The translations under genes were made by a program, and so were the position numbers. A DNA stretch of 64,000 nt from contig OX392535.1 of assembly GCA_947623455.1 (NCBI GenBank), positions 40,944,688 through 41,008,687 of the forward strand, given 5' to 3'. Each line of letters starts with the position of its first letter. Within the stretch, counting starts at the first letter, position 1. This DNA is from Mimachlamys varia (taxonomy: Eukaryota > Mollusca > Bivalvia > Pectinida > Pectinidae). The notes under the pieces were generated by a model, which did no database searches, was not told where the DNA came from, and was given only the letters and a program-made list of their open reading frames with translations. Below, piece after piece: positions 10,632 to 21,424 of the stretch.

Positions 10632-10883
10632 TGTAATCAGATTCAGAATGAACTGAACAATACTTGCATTAATGGAAAGATTAATCATCTGTCTAATGGA
10701 ATCAATTATTTGGAGATGAATAGGACAAACGAAGATAAATTTAAAGAAAGAGAAGATGATATCGTAACACTACACAATGATACCCTGGTCGTTGCCACCA
10801 TTACGTCTTCGTCACTGTTGGCAATGATTGTATTCATCACTCACACAATGAAATTCTATGTCTGCTACTTTAAGCAGCCATGA
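10632..10883 (+). CDS. Candidate terminal exon: N-glycosylated stalk plus membrane anchor
   Basis: An 83-codon open stretch ends at TGA 10881-10883. It contains an Asn-rich, heptad-like segment (LNNTCINGKINHLSNGINYL), then NRT and NDT, so at least three N-glycosylation sequons. Next comes a hydrophobic span (VVATITSSSLLAMIVFI), with a short basic/aromatic tail ending CYFKQP. This looks like the membrane-proximal end of a type I membrane protein. It has no obvious upstream partner. An internal Met at 10716 could start a 55-residue protein, and AG dinucleotides at 10639-10640 or 10645-10646 could serve as splice acceptors in frame. The family is not recognised; chance or a mobile-element remnant cannot be excluded. 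Confidence 0.33.
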   Translation, partial: CNQIQNELNNTCINGKINHLSNGINYLEMNRTNEDKFKEREDDIVTLHNDTLVVATITSSSLLAMIVFITHTMKFYVCYFKQP

Positions 10884-11651
10884 AACTTAAAGGAAATCGT
10901 TCCGAGTTAATTGATTGACACTTCAAAAGAATTCTAATTGTTATCTGTGCACTACAATATCCGATTACTCAAAGCATTGTTAGATTGAATCATTGTTCGA
11001 CGAAAATTTGAAATGTGAAAAAAGCATTCAGAACCTAAATAATTGTTCAGACAAAAATATTAATGTGTTTTAAGAACATGTTTTGCCTGAAAAGCTCTTG
11101 CTTCTTATTGGCAACTATTTGAATTTTTCCAATAACCGCTTGCTCCAGATGACCAAATTGTTTACCAAGAACAAAAAAAATCATTTTGTTTGATTGTCTG
11201 CTTTTGTGTGATGGTCGTCTTGTGTCGACTTTGGGTAATATGATAAAAAATATCTTGTATTTATTTTTCTCCTCAGAAAAGGCCTACTATTAGCTAGATG
11301 AAATAGTTGTTTTACCATTAAAAGACTGGAATTGAAAGGACAACGGGTTTGGCGGGATATGGAATATTACAACCATTGCTTTAAAAGACTGGCTAACACA
11401 ATCAACAGATTACAAAAGATACATTATTATAAAAGATATAGCTAGTAGCTAAAAGCCGAATCAATACCATAAAGCACTATCATACCTCTAGTCCAACAGG
11501 AAACACACGAAAGGAAGGATAGTATTAAGTTAGTAAATTAACGAAATGACTAATTATATTTACGTCATATTTATTGAAAAAAAAATAAATAAAATTCACA
11601 CAAGCAGACTTTCAGCTAGAATAAAAAGAAGTAAACCTTTTGTGTATCGTC
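10884..11651. other. Non-coding AT-rich stretch
   Basis: The segment near 11095-11150 (CTTCTTATTGGCAACTATTTGAA) resembles 16825-16855, so it belongs to a dispersed repeat also found beside the 196-bp tandem array. Nothing else is supported. Confidence 0.5.
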
Positions 11652-11990
11652 ATATCAACAAATAAACAGCATAGCCCCGATTCCAAAGGCAAGACAATAA
11701 GCAAAATAGGACAAATAAGCAACATGATAGCTAAGATTTAACAGGCAAGACAGACTAAGACAAGTAATCATCAGATTCCTCATACAAGACAAGAAGCAGA
11801 ATAGGACAACTAAGCAACAGCATGGCTCAGATTCCACAGACACGAAACCAAGCAGAATAAGACAACTATACAACAGCATACATATGGCTCAGATTCGACA
11901 ACCAAGAAAATAAGCCAAATAGAACAAATAAACAACAGCGTTGTTCATATTCCACAGGCACGACAATAAGCAGAATAGGACAACTACAAA
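11652..11990. repeat. Degenerate 56-63-bp tandem repeat, about six copies
   Basis: Each unit carries GACAACTAAGCAACAGCAT-like sequence, a CAGATTCCACAG-like middle and AATAAGCAGAATA at the end. Unit length varies through short indels. The minus-strand frame inside it (11655-11879) is a by-product. Confidence 0.8.
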
Positions 11991-13190
11991 TAAAAATCAA
12001 TTTCAATCGACACACACGGAATTAACACATTAACATTTTAGAATAAGATTCAACGACCGCCCTGTGCCATTAAGTGTATATAACCACATAGTAATCGTTT
12101 TCTAATTCCCTAGGTAGGAAATCTGTCGAACTTAATAATGAACCAAACTTGTTCTGTGCATTTCCTGCACTTTGCGAAAAGCTTAAATTTATAGAAAGAT
12201 TATTTTTGTCAGTATTTTTTGTTTGGGGGGGGGGGGGGTTTGCAACAAAGTGGATAATAATTACAGGGTTAACATTTCATTGATAATAAAGTGTTGTTTG
12301 TTTACTTCAAGACATCGGCACATTTTTGTCATGATAAGACAACTACAAATGTTAAATGAAATTCTGAATTCACGCTTTTATTCATTTTATCAAGATCATA
12401 TCTCTTCGATAACATTAAAAGAATACATGAATCAGGATTCCTAATGAGAAATGAGTTGGGCTATATAACAGGAAAGTGTAGCATGCATCCTTAACAAGTC
12501 AATCCATTATTCTGAGATACATAGAGTACAGACAATTGTATCGCACCAATATCTCTACTTTTACGACAAATTGTTTTCTCACATTTTAGGTCACTAAATA
12601 CCATCTGCCTACGAAACTTCCTCATTCATGGATTCAGTTTTATTATGCAAAACCTGTTTCCACTGATTACTGATTATAAAATCCGCAATAAAAAATACTG
12701 AAGTACCAAAGCTCAATTTTAACGGGAATCGTTACCTCCTATGCTGGAGTGAAGTGCTTAGAGAACATACTAAATCATTAAGTTGGAGGAGGACAGGAAA
12801 CAGCTGTGTAAAACATCATTAGAATCACGCGGTGTGTGCATTATACGCACGTGACAAAAACCAAGCACACAGCCGGTGAAGAAAACAACAACAGGAGTTG
12901 GTAAGGCATAAATACAAATCAAACGCTCGTCGCCAAAACATGTTGTGTTTGATTAGTTTTTCAGGGCGCGTGTAGTTCAGGACACAACATGCAATAAAAC
13001 ACATAGAAACACGTAGTGTCTGAGGATTGTTATAAACTTCTGTCGATAATCCGGACGACGGCGAATGAAGTTTTAAAAGATAAGCGTAGAACTCAGAGCA
13101 TCATATATAGCAATAGATAAACAACATTTCATTTCAGAAAATGTTAATGAAGTTTAAAAGGATTTGACAACAGGCTTTGCCTATAAATAA
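11991..13190. other. Non-coding stretch
   Basis: Contains a G-run at 12226-12238 and AT-rich sequence. The short frame 12223-12444 starts within the G-run and shows no domain. No gene supported. Confidence 0.5.
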
Positions 13191-13650
13191 CATGCTTGCA
13201 GGTAGGACGTAAGAATCGTACCTGCTGCCCCTATTGATCGTAAGAGGCGACTCAATCTTGGATCTTATCTTTCTTTTTTCCTACTGTTTGCCTTTAGTTG
13301 AGCATTCGTCTCTTTGAGGAAGACTTAACTTTCTAACCCCTTGGTGAGACATTACAAAATCACAAACAGTGGTAGTTACTATCCCTGCTGGTGCTCAGCA
13401 TCATGGGGATGGAACGACTGGTTCACCCGTTGTCAGTACATTTTGACCGGGTCAGATGTTTTCCCTGAGGCCTTCGACAGTATACTTCATTGTGTGATAG
13501 CACTCCAATGTCGGCATCGGTATCTTACTATCGCAAGGCGGCTTGCACAAACATACTCAACTCGTTCGTTCATATCGAATGCAGATCTTAAATTATCTTC
13601 CCTATTTATAGGACGAGATCATTCCACTACATCATACGCCTGGTTTGACC
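13191..13650 (+). repeat. Dispersed repeat with terminal hairpin
   Basis: Begins with a hairpin GCAGGTA...TACCTGC (13198-13225), then GATCGTAAGAGGCGACT, and later CTATCGCAAGGCGGCTTGCAC. I associate these blocks with interspersed repeats of mollusc genomes. A similar TGCGATAGTCCGG block occurs near 23450. The frame 13341-13706 inside it is not considered a gene. Superfamily unknown. Confidence 0.5.
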
Positions 13651-13827
13651 TGGATTCATCGGTGATTCTAGGAACCAAAATGGTGGAATGCCAAATAAGG
13701 TTTTGATTACATTCACCGTTAAAACAGGACGGATTGTAAGGGAAGTGTGGTGTAAAACTTGTGTGGATATAAATATTTGCATGTACAGTGAAACTGGTGT
13801 ATTAAGTAAACTATGCCACTACTCAAA

Positions 13828-14013
13828 CTAGTCAATTTTGCCACAGCACAAAACATAGGCAATTTTGCCACAACACAAAACATAGGCAATTTTGCCACAA
13901 CACAAAACATAGGCAATTTTGCCCCAACACAGAACATAGGAAATTTTGCCACAACACAAAACATAGGCAATTTTGCCCCAACACAGAACATAGGAAATCT
14001 TGCCACTACTCAA
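13828..14013. repeat. 27-bp minisatellite, about seven units
   Basis: The unit contains CACAAAACATAGGCAATTTT followed by GCCACAA. Two variants alternate in the second half: one with CACAACACAAAAC and one with CCCAACACAGAAC. The period is a multiple of three, so frames are open on both strands (repeating N-I-G-N-F-A-T-T-Q on +). I consider it non-coding. Confidence 0.93.
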
Positions 14014-15012
14014 ACGAGACGATTGTGGTCATTATGTTTACGAGATCCTCGGGAACCATGATCCCGACCAAGAGAAGTTACTACCTGTATCTAGACAAAT
14101 TAATTCATGCCACGAGTACAAATTATGTGATTTTCACCAATGAAGGCTTCACCTACCAATTGGTCTTATATGAACAGCTGCCCAGCACTTTATTTTCTCT
14201 TTTTTTTCTCATCCTTGTCATTTGGTTTACCCGATATGTACAATGTACAATTATGTGTGTATATTATTGACTATTTCTCATTTGGACGTTTCTTATGTGT
14301 ATCTTCGAATCGCAGATACTTAACTACGGTCATTGGGTGCTGCACCAATCTGTAAGATCCAGACAGCTTAATCATAGATAAGGAGACTTGCTGTGTGAAA
14401 TTGTCGACATAATAAAGACGGATTTCCTACCTAGAGAATAAGAAAAAGATTACCATGTGGTTATATACACTTATTGGCACAGGGCGGTCGTTGTCTTACA
14501 AAAGAAATGTACAGTTCGCTTTTGTCATTGATTGAATTTTTTGTCATTGATTTTGATTTGGATTTGAAGAAAGATCAATAAATTTTAGCAAAAATACCAC
14601 AGCTGTATATTTGTATTCGTCAAAAAAAGGTGTCCTTTTTCATCTTTTGTCGAGGAAATATTCATGCATTGGGTGATGTCGTATTCTCTCAAAAACTTAT
14701 TTTAACATTTGGACAAAAGGATTTCCGGGTGTAAACAGTCTTACCGAACAATTATGTAGGTACCAATGCATCACTACCTTTCAAAAACTGATCTTGTGTC
14801 TTTCATTCTTACAATCATAACGCTTAAAATTAGACTCTAGTTTGACCCATTGAGAAATATTGTGTATCCTTGTGTGATGTGGGGATGAGCGTTTTCGGGT
14901 TTGCTCATTTGTGTGCTTAATTTGGTTGAGAGTTATAGTTCAGCTCTCACTTTGAGGACTTGACGTTTACTTTGATGTGACTAAGATTTACAACATTGTT
15001 TCATACATTAGT
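14014..15012. other. Non-coding stretch
   Basis: AT-rich with no exon-like frame or clear repeat. Short overlapping frames at 14025-14355 lack family features. Confidence 0.5.
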
Positions 15013-15089
15013 ACTTTGCCCCTGGTTTAATCGATTTTGAGTCTGGATTATGGTTTTGTTGACGCTTCCGTATTCTTTGATTTTTTTAT
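15013..15089 (+). mobile_element. Retroelement 3' tip (copy 2)
   Basis: TTTGCCCCTGGTTTAATCG, then GATTATGGTTTTGTTGACGC and a GTATTCTTTGATTTTTTT end. These match the last 75 bases of the family described at 44790-45420, in the opposite orientation. Confidence 0.7.
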
Positions 15090-16004
15090 CATAATACTTC
15101 AAAAATCATAATCTAGCTAGCATTACATGTAATGAAGGCCATTCAAAACTTCTCCAAAAGCCATTATCATAATTGTAACACATGATGTATTCAACGAATT
15201 GCATATTCTCCTTTTGCTTTTAAAAAAAACAACTCAATTTAGACAAGGAATATGACGGATACGCTCCCATATTACACTACTTTATTTCCTTGATCTATTC
15301 TTTCTTTTTTGATGATTTCTTCCCCATTCACCGTATGGGAGAATCGGTATGAGACGTTTAAGAGTACCATGTTCGCATGTCAAGAATTCGCCGTTTCAAT
15401 CAGAGAGTGTTTTAATGTAATCATTGTGCCAATAGTCCATAGCCATGCTCTGATTACATAATTATACAACGCTAAACAAATAAACAAAAACAAACATACT
15501 GATGAACACTGTGATGATAACACACCAGCATCTAACCTGACTTTAAATGTCAATATTTTCCTTGTAAAATATCGGTAATAACAAAATGTCAACATCTTCT
15601 GCTTCAAAAGGAAGTTCAATTTGAGATGTCATGTTATTAAAAGCCTTACATTTCTTCAATAAAAATCAAAAGCTGGTTCTCAGACAGACGGCTCGTAAAA
15701 GTACACGAGCGACCCTAAGTAAACACGTACGCGTCATCAATACAATGATTGGTAATATCCCTGTACACTCAATCATTATTCCTTTTTACGTTCGAGAATA
15801 AAACAATAAAGACTGAAATCGTCCTTTTAACTTAGAGGTGAACATATCCATATCGTAAGGCTAATTAGCACAAAGTTCGCCAGCAGTACATATAGTCTTT
15901 CTGTCCTTAATATCAAGCAATAACAATCAATCGATGAAACCGTGCGCTAACAATAATTTTCGATTCATTTTTTTTTTTTTTTCAATATTTCTTGATTCAA
16001 AAAA
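15090..16004. other. Non-coding stretch
   Basis: No supported gene. A T-run at 15967-15982 precedes the SINE. Confidence 0.5.
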
Positions 16005-16215
16005 GGGGGCGAGGTGGCCGAGTGGTTAAGGTGTCCCAACATTTTAGCACCAGCCCTCTACCTCTGGGTTGCGAATTCGTAAACCACGTAGGGCAGTTGC
16101 CAGGTAATGACCGTAGGTCGGCGGTTTTTCTTTTGGCACTTGTTTTCCTCCACCTCCAAATCCTGGTACGTCCTTAAATTGCCCTGGCTATTAATAGGAC
16201 GTAAAACAAAATACA
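16005..16215 (+). mobile_element. tRNA-derived SINE, type A
   Basis: The head GAGGTGGCCGAGTGGTTAAG is a box A promoter of the Leu/Ser tRNA type. A degenerate box B (GCGAATTCGTAAACC) follows at a tRNA-like distance. The body has CCTCCACCTCCAAATCCTGG and ends TTAATAGGACGTAAAAC. The same head occurs at 39885. Such SINEs are transcribed by RNA polymerase III and moved by LINE machinery. It is not a tRNA gene: the cloverleaf stems are not paired. Confidence 0.85.
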
Positions 16216-16859
16216 TGTACACCAAAACAAACTCGATACAAAACCTTTTATGATTGGTGTTTTCTGTGCATACGTACCACGGGTTTTCATGATTTATCAC
16301 AGCTATTACATGGACCTAGTTTTAAAGTTGGTGTGTAAGTGTTTGGAGGGGGGGGGGGGGTAAAATTAGATCAGTAATAATAAAATACAACCAAAAAGGT
16401 GTTAATACTGAAAGATTAGCAAGCTCTCGGTGTCAAAAAATCGACCAAACCTAACTTTCTCGCATTAAAATTCAAGTTTCTTATCCTCTACGCGCACGCC
16501 AAACGTTTGCTCAACCCGCAGATATGATCTCCATTTTCTCCAAAAACACGTTATTTGGGCCATGACGCAATTCTTAGTTTCCAAGTTTTTCTCAAGTCAC
16601 CAAAACAGTTTATGAATATTATGATTTGTTGTCGGTCACGTGCTTACCTTTCTGTGTCATTGGCTGCAGAGCTGAGCCCACCAAGATAACAATGAGATAA
16701 TTATTAGTTAGTGGTAGAAAGTGTGAAACAAAATCGAGAAAATCGGATTTTATTTTATTTTATTGGTTGAGGCAGATCAAATGTAGGATTTATGTTGCTT
16801 AAGAACAATTTGCTCTGAAAACCGTGTTTCTTATTGGCAGCAATTTGAACGTTTCCCAC
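16216..16859. other. Non-coding stretch
   Basis: Holds a run of twelve or so G at about 16347-16360. No gene supported. Confidence 0.5.
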
Positions 16860-17450
16860 AAAAGCGACTGGGACAAGACTAAGCATGTATTAGCCAGATC
16901 AAACGATATGGCTGATGGTTCTCCTATGAAGATGACAATTGATCGTGTCAGTAATTTTGCACTTTTCTCCGCAGTTTGCAGTCGACAGAAACGTTTAGTG
17001 CATCAAGCTTGTTAAGACAATAACGAATTCGAAGCAGTTTCACGAAACCAGAAACAGTTTATTTTCAAAATCTGCCAGAAAGCTACCTAATGTGCCCGAA
17101 CGATGTGGTTGATGGTTATCCGATGAAGATGAAAATTGATCGTGTCAGTAATTTTGCACTTTTCTCTGCAGTTTGCGGTTAACAGAAATATTTAGTGCAT
17201 CCAGGATGCAAAGACTTGAACCAGCTATCAGCTTTTTCACGAAACCAGGAACAGTGATTCAAAATATGCCAGAAAGGCAGAAAATGTTCTCGAACGGTAT
17301 TGCTGGTGAATCGCCAATGTAGATAATTGTGCAATTTCTCTGTAGTTTTGCGGTTGACAGAAATATTCAGTGCATCCAAGATGCGAAGAAGATAACAAAT
17401 TCTGCGCTGTTATACGAAACCAGAAACAGTGATTCAAAATCTGTCAGATA
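16860..17450. repeat. Three tandem copies of a ~196-bp unit
   Basis: The landmark GATGAAGATGA...ATTGATCGTGTCAGTAATTT and its sequel ACAGAAA..TTTAGTGCATC recur at about 16904, 17101 and 17296, giving a 195-197-bp period. Copies 1 and 2 are most alike; copy 3 is eroded. Each unit also has CACGAAACCAGAAACAG. The unit length is close to a nucleosome repeat, as for many satellites. Confidence 0.82.
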
Positions 17451-19536
17451 GACAGACAACGAGGCTTACAAATCAGATGCCGTGTGATAAGTCCTATCAG
17501 ACACACAGACACGGCGTCTAGCCACCAATAGATAGAGAATTCGTCAACTGATGCAAATAGCATTGAAAACAATTCTCTTTACTGACCACAATATTGTAAC
17601 GAATATATGCTACCTTAAAGATGACGTAACACACACAAGTGCTGCACCTTTTAATTTTAGTAAAAGATAGAGTATGCCGAAAAAATGAATTAAACTGCGC
17701 TATACAGCTGTTTCGTCCTCCTAGGACTCTTCAGTGATGTTAGGGGACAAAAGGTGCGAATCAAAAATTTCTAAACTAATGTAGAAGCAGAAGGGTGAGG
17801 TGCGTAAAACCCATTTAATTTAGGAATTTAGAAGTAAAATTAAACTAATTACATGTATCATTGCAAACATCTTTGAATTAAACGCAGTCATCCATATACA
17901 ATATACTGACTGGAGTTGCTATATATTGATACATTCATATTTTTATCAAGTAATTCCGCTACGCCGTTCTTGGTTTCGAACACAATAGGAAGACGTCTAT
18001 TCAACAGTCATTCCTTATTTTTCTGGACACTTAATCAATGAAGTTTTACAAAAACATGTTTATTGAATTAAACTCAATTCGTTCTGGTCATAGAGGAAAT
18101 AGATTATCGGAAAAAACATGATAAGAGTTTTTGAAAAAAAAGTAACGGTTTTCGTCAATGATTATTTCTTTGGAATCCTTAGAGTGAAAAATCCCCTGTA
18201 TTGATTATTGAGGTAGCGTCTCTGGTCTAAACAACATCTACTTGAAAAGGAACGGTCTGCAAGGCTTACTTTCTTTTAAACTGATTACAAAATTTATAGA
18301 ATTTCATATACTCCTTCAAGTCAATCTAGCAAACCTTTCTTGTACGCTAAAAGCATTTGTAGTTTAGGCTTATGCTATCAGCTTATCAAAATTAATAACA
18401 AAATTAGCATTCTGAAACATTCTGAGGCAAGGTTATCATGCCAAAATGTGTTTTAAAATTCTAATCTTAATCCATGTCTTCTCATTATGTTCAAGTTCTA
18501 TCCAAGCGAAAGCAGGCGCACTTAATGATAAGTTCTATACAAGACAGTCAAGCTAAACATCCGAGGGTCTACGAACGTCATCAGCACTCGGCGTTCTTCT
18601 TCCGGGGTATGGACAAATTCACAAACGAGATAAAACCAGATTATATTGCCGCATCACCGATAAACTGTAATAGGCTTAGAGAATTACCAGGAATTTCAAC
18701 CAAGCACAGAAGACTCATTTCGAAAATAAATTGAATCTTGCCAATCCTTACAAAATGTATCGCTTCTTGAGTCAGGCATGCGAAGGATTTCGGTCTTTGA
18801 GTTTGATTTAGTTACCTAAAACCCTATAAACACATGTCTGAGAAATATAAAAAGTCAGGTAAAAGGTTAATCTGATTTCAACATTTTTTTTCAAACCAGA
18901 CATACTTGTGGAAGGACTCTGCCAAATGCTCCATTTGTATGTGAATTCAATAATATCACCGACATTTTTTTCAAATATCTTCGTTACATTTACATTTAAA
19001 TTGTTAAGTTATTTACATACAAGTGTCCTATATCAAACAGGACCGCATTTTTCCACGGACTACAGTCGTAACGAGTTCGTTGAGACATTTTCGTACATTA
19101 CATTCAGCACCGATATTTGATATAAAGAGGCTAGTTAAGATAAGGTCGACGGTATCATTCTTAATTAATGAACGTATGTAAAAACCAAATAATGGTCAAA
19201 ATGTGTTTCCACTACATCTCGTAAAGATGGTTTCTTGATTTCCTACTATTATAAAACTCCCACTGAAAAGAAAAAAACAAAGACTATTTTTTTTTAAAAC
19301 TGCTAAAGAAATGAAAGTGTTCTGATAAGTTGATATTACATAATGAAAGCAACTTCAAATTAAATTTTAAAAAGCCTTTAACTTAAAAGGATACGTAGAC
19401 ACGAAGGACATGGAATACATAACACAACTAACTTAAAAAGAGAGCGAGTATGGGCGAGATGTGATGCATATTTACCGTTAGAATAGGCCATTTTGGTTTC
19501 AGTCATCAGAATCTTAAGAGTAGATCAACCCGATAT
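17451..19536. other. Non-coding stretch
   Basis: At 17640-17770 the sequence TACAGCTGTTTCGTCCTCC and AGGACTCTTCAGTGATG resembles a dispersed animal repeat motif I recognise but cannot classify. The rest is AT-rich. The frame 18474-18734 has no recognisable domain. Confidence 0.4.
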
Positions 19537-19581
19537 CCCAATATCGGCCCGAGGGTCGAAGGCCCAAGGGTCGATATTGGG
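19537..19581. repeat. Hairpin with 10-bp perfect stem
   Basis: CCCAATATCG (19537-19546) pairs with CGATATTGGG (19572-19581). The 25-nt loop holds two GAGGGTCGA/AAGGGTCGA-like repeats. Possibly part of a small foldback element. Confidence 0.6.
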
Positions 19582-19936
19582 GCAAGGGTTAATACAAGGC
19601 CTGATATGGAAATGACCAAGTCATATTCTATTTAGTATATACTTTGATTTTTGTGACGGTTCATGGTGATTTGTATGTGATGATGTCTATTTTTGTTCCT
19701 TGCTTTGTCCTCGTCTAGACTTTTATTAAGATAATATTTCATCCCAATGACACTGAATTCGGAATTATTTACCTCTTCATTTACATCGGCGTCTTCGTTT
19801 ATGTCTCTTTTTCTTTATTTTAATTCACCAAGCTAGAGTTTTCTTGATACGATAGACTTCATAACTTTCTCGCCAATTTCAACGTCGACATTTGTCCTCT
19901 TATTCATTTTCGATTGTTGCAATTTCATAATGTCAT

Positions 19937-20025
19937 ATGGCGTCCCGGCAATTTCGGAGGCGGACTGATACAGTGTATTCGGCCCGCTTAGCGAAGAATA
20001 TTGTCCATAATGGCCCGCAGAGCTG
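19937..20025 (+). CDS. Candidate first coding exon of an unidentified gene
   Basis: ATG at 19937 opens 29 codons plus two bases (starting MASRQFRRRTDTVYS). They are less AT-rich than their surroundings and are followed at once by GTATGT (20026-20031), a good donor. The peptide is basic. No matching downstream exon was found in this window before the repeat at 20168, and the family is not recognised. It could equally be part of a dispersed repeat. Confidence 0.25.
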
Positions 20026-20167
20026 GTATGTACTCAAACATGCGTATTTATCAAGTATACAATTCCCTGTATTTTATAGTAAGTATATAATAAAGGTATT
20101 ATCTCTATCATATATAAAGAGTAGTCGGGTGCCGCAGAAGGTAGCGTAGTGGCCCTTCACTCAGGCG

Positions 20168-20322
20168 TAATCCTCTTACTCTTCCGGAACACCTGGTCTT
20201 ATTCTCTTGTACTTTTGCAAGGGTCTCCATGTGAATCTTTCCTTTGTTCATATTTTGCCCCTCGTTTAATCGATTTTGAGTTTGGATTATGATTTTGTTA
20301 CGCTTCGGTTTTCTCTAATTTA
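20168..20322 (+). mobile_element. Retroelement 3' end (copy 3)
   Basis: CTTACTCTTCCGGAACACCT, a run through CTCTTGTACTTTTGC and AATCGATTTTGAGTTTGG, and the tip TTCGGTTTTCTCTAATTTATT match copy 44790-45420 in reverse orientation. 5'-truncated; no coding part. Confidence 0.75.
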
Positions 20323-20389
20323 TTATCCTCGCCATGTGCTAACATTCAGGCAAACAAGACTTATCTGTGTAAGTTTTTAAAACATTTTA

Positions 20390-20390
<1 letters not shown>

Positions 20391-20425
<35 letters not shown>

Positions 20426-20427
20426 CT

Positions 20428-20458
<31 letters not shown>

Positions 20459-20460
20459 AT
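20391..20460. repeat. Compound trinucleotide microsatellite (GAT)n(GCT)n(GAT)n
   Basis: About eleven GAT units, five GCT units and about seven more GAT units. It abuts a perfect palindrome. Confidence 0.95.
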
Positions 20461-20493
20461 GAGCCGCCCATTACATAATGTAATGGGCAGCTC
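20461..20493. repeat. 33-bp palindrome next to microsatellite
   Basis: GCCCATTACAT and ATGTAATGGGC flank a single central A. GAGC and GCTC extend the stem after one mismatch. Confidence 0.85.
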
Positions 20494-21424
20494 CTTATAT
20501 ATACAGTGTAATATATATAATTCATTTACTGACAGAATCTAAATCAACATTGACGTTGGCCTTGAAGAAGAATCTCCACTAAATTTATTTAGCATTTAAC
20601 CATGACTAGTACGAACCGAGGGATACAACCCCCATTCTTATATCCTTCTCGATGGGCAAACGAATTCCGGGGCGTTTTTGCCGTTGCTTTTTGCTAGCCT
20701 TGAAGAATCTCCGTTGGTCAATTCATTTTGAATGGCATCTCGGATAATTGGGTTGAAGTTTATCTATCGTAGTGGCAGTTTTGCATTGGTGACTTAAGAA
20801 TTTTCATTTCCTTTCATTCCCGATGGTTCGAAATCCTAAGATTGCAAAAAAGGGTATGATGTGCTTCGTTTAGATAATATACAGTCTAAGAAGGTGGTTT
20901 GGGATGAATGTGTGTTTTTTGGATTTCAAAAATGCTAACTTTTTAAGACAAATGGATTGACTGAACAAACCATTGCCATTTTAATGCGGTATTCAACTAT
21001 AAGTCGATTCTTTTGCAATGAGGTGTCGTCTGCCAGTCAAATTGATGTACAAAGGTGAGCAGACTGACATCTATTACGTACAGATTATCTATTTGCCGAA
21101 CACACACACACACATACAAGGTTTCTGAAGGATTCCTGAGCCATGGCACGATTTAAACTTTAAATTTGAAAATGTTTTTTTTATTTATCTTTTTATTTTT
21201 TTTTTGGCATGACTATACGGTGAAACAATAATAAGCGTCATATCGGGAATTTAAACCAGATGACAAATGAAACGAATGGCTTTTCATCGACATTTACTAA
21301 GCTTCAACCGAATTATTCTCCCAAAGAAAACGTTGCAATTGATAAAACATAATCACCACCAGTGTTCTCTAAGTGTAAAACTTTGCTGGTCCAGACAAAG
21401 ATTCAAACTTCGAACTTAATAAAC
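20494..21424. other. Non-coding stretch
   Basis: Short (CA)n near 21103-21114 and long T-runs near 21174-21203. No gene supported. Confidence 0.5.

Noticed and set aside
10632..10883. Viral envelope-type stalk as the origin of the membrane-anchor exon
   Set aside because: Glycosylated stalk plus anchor is also common in host proteins; no fusion peptide, furin site or neighbouring viral genes seen, so the label was not used.
13828..14013. Repeat protein with N-I-G-N-F-A units
   Set aside because: Both strands open simultaneously; no signal peptide or flanking exon; explained by a 27-bp minisatellite.
16005..16095. Functional tRNA-Leu/Ser gene
   Set aside because: Good box A but no pairing acceptor or anticodon stems and a SINE body follows; same for 39885, 41112, 54463 and 56416-56945.
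18474..18734. 86-residue plus-strand frame
   Set aside because: Non-repetitive but no domain, no splice signals that fit, and within chance length for this base composition.
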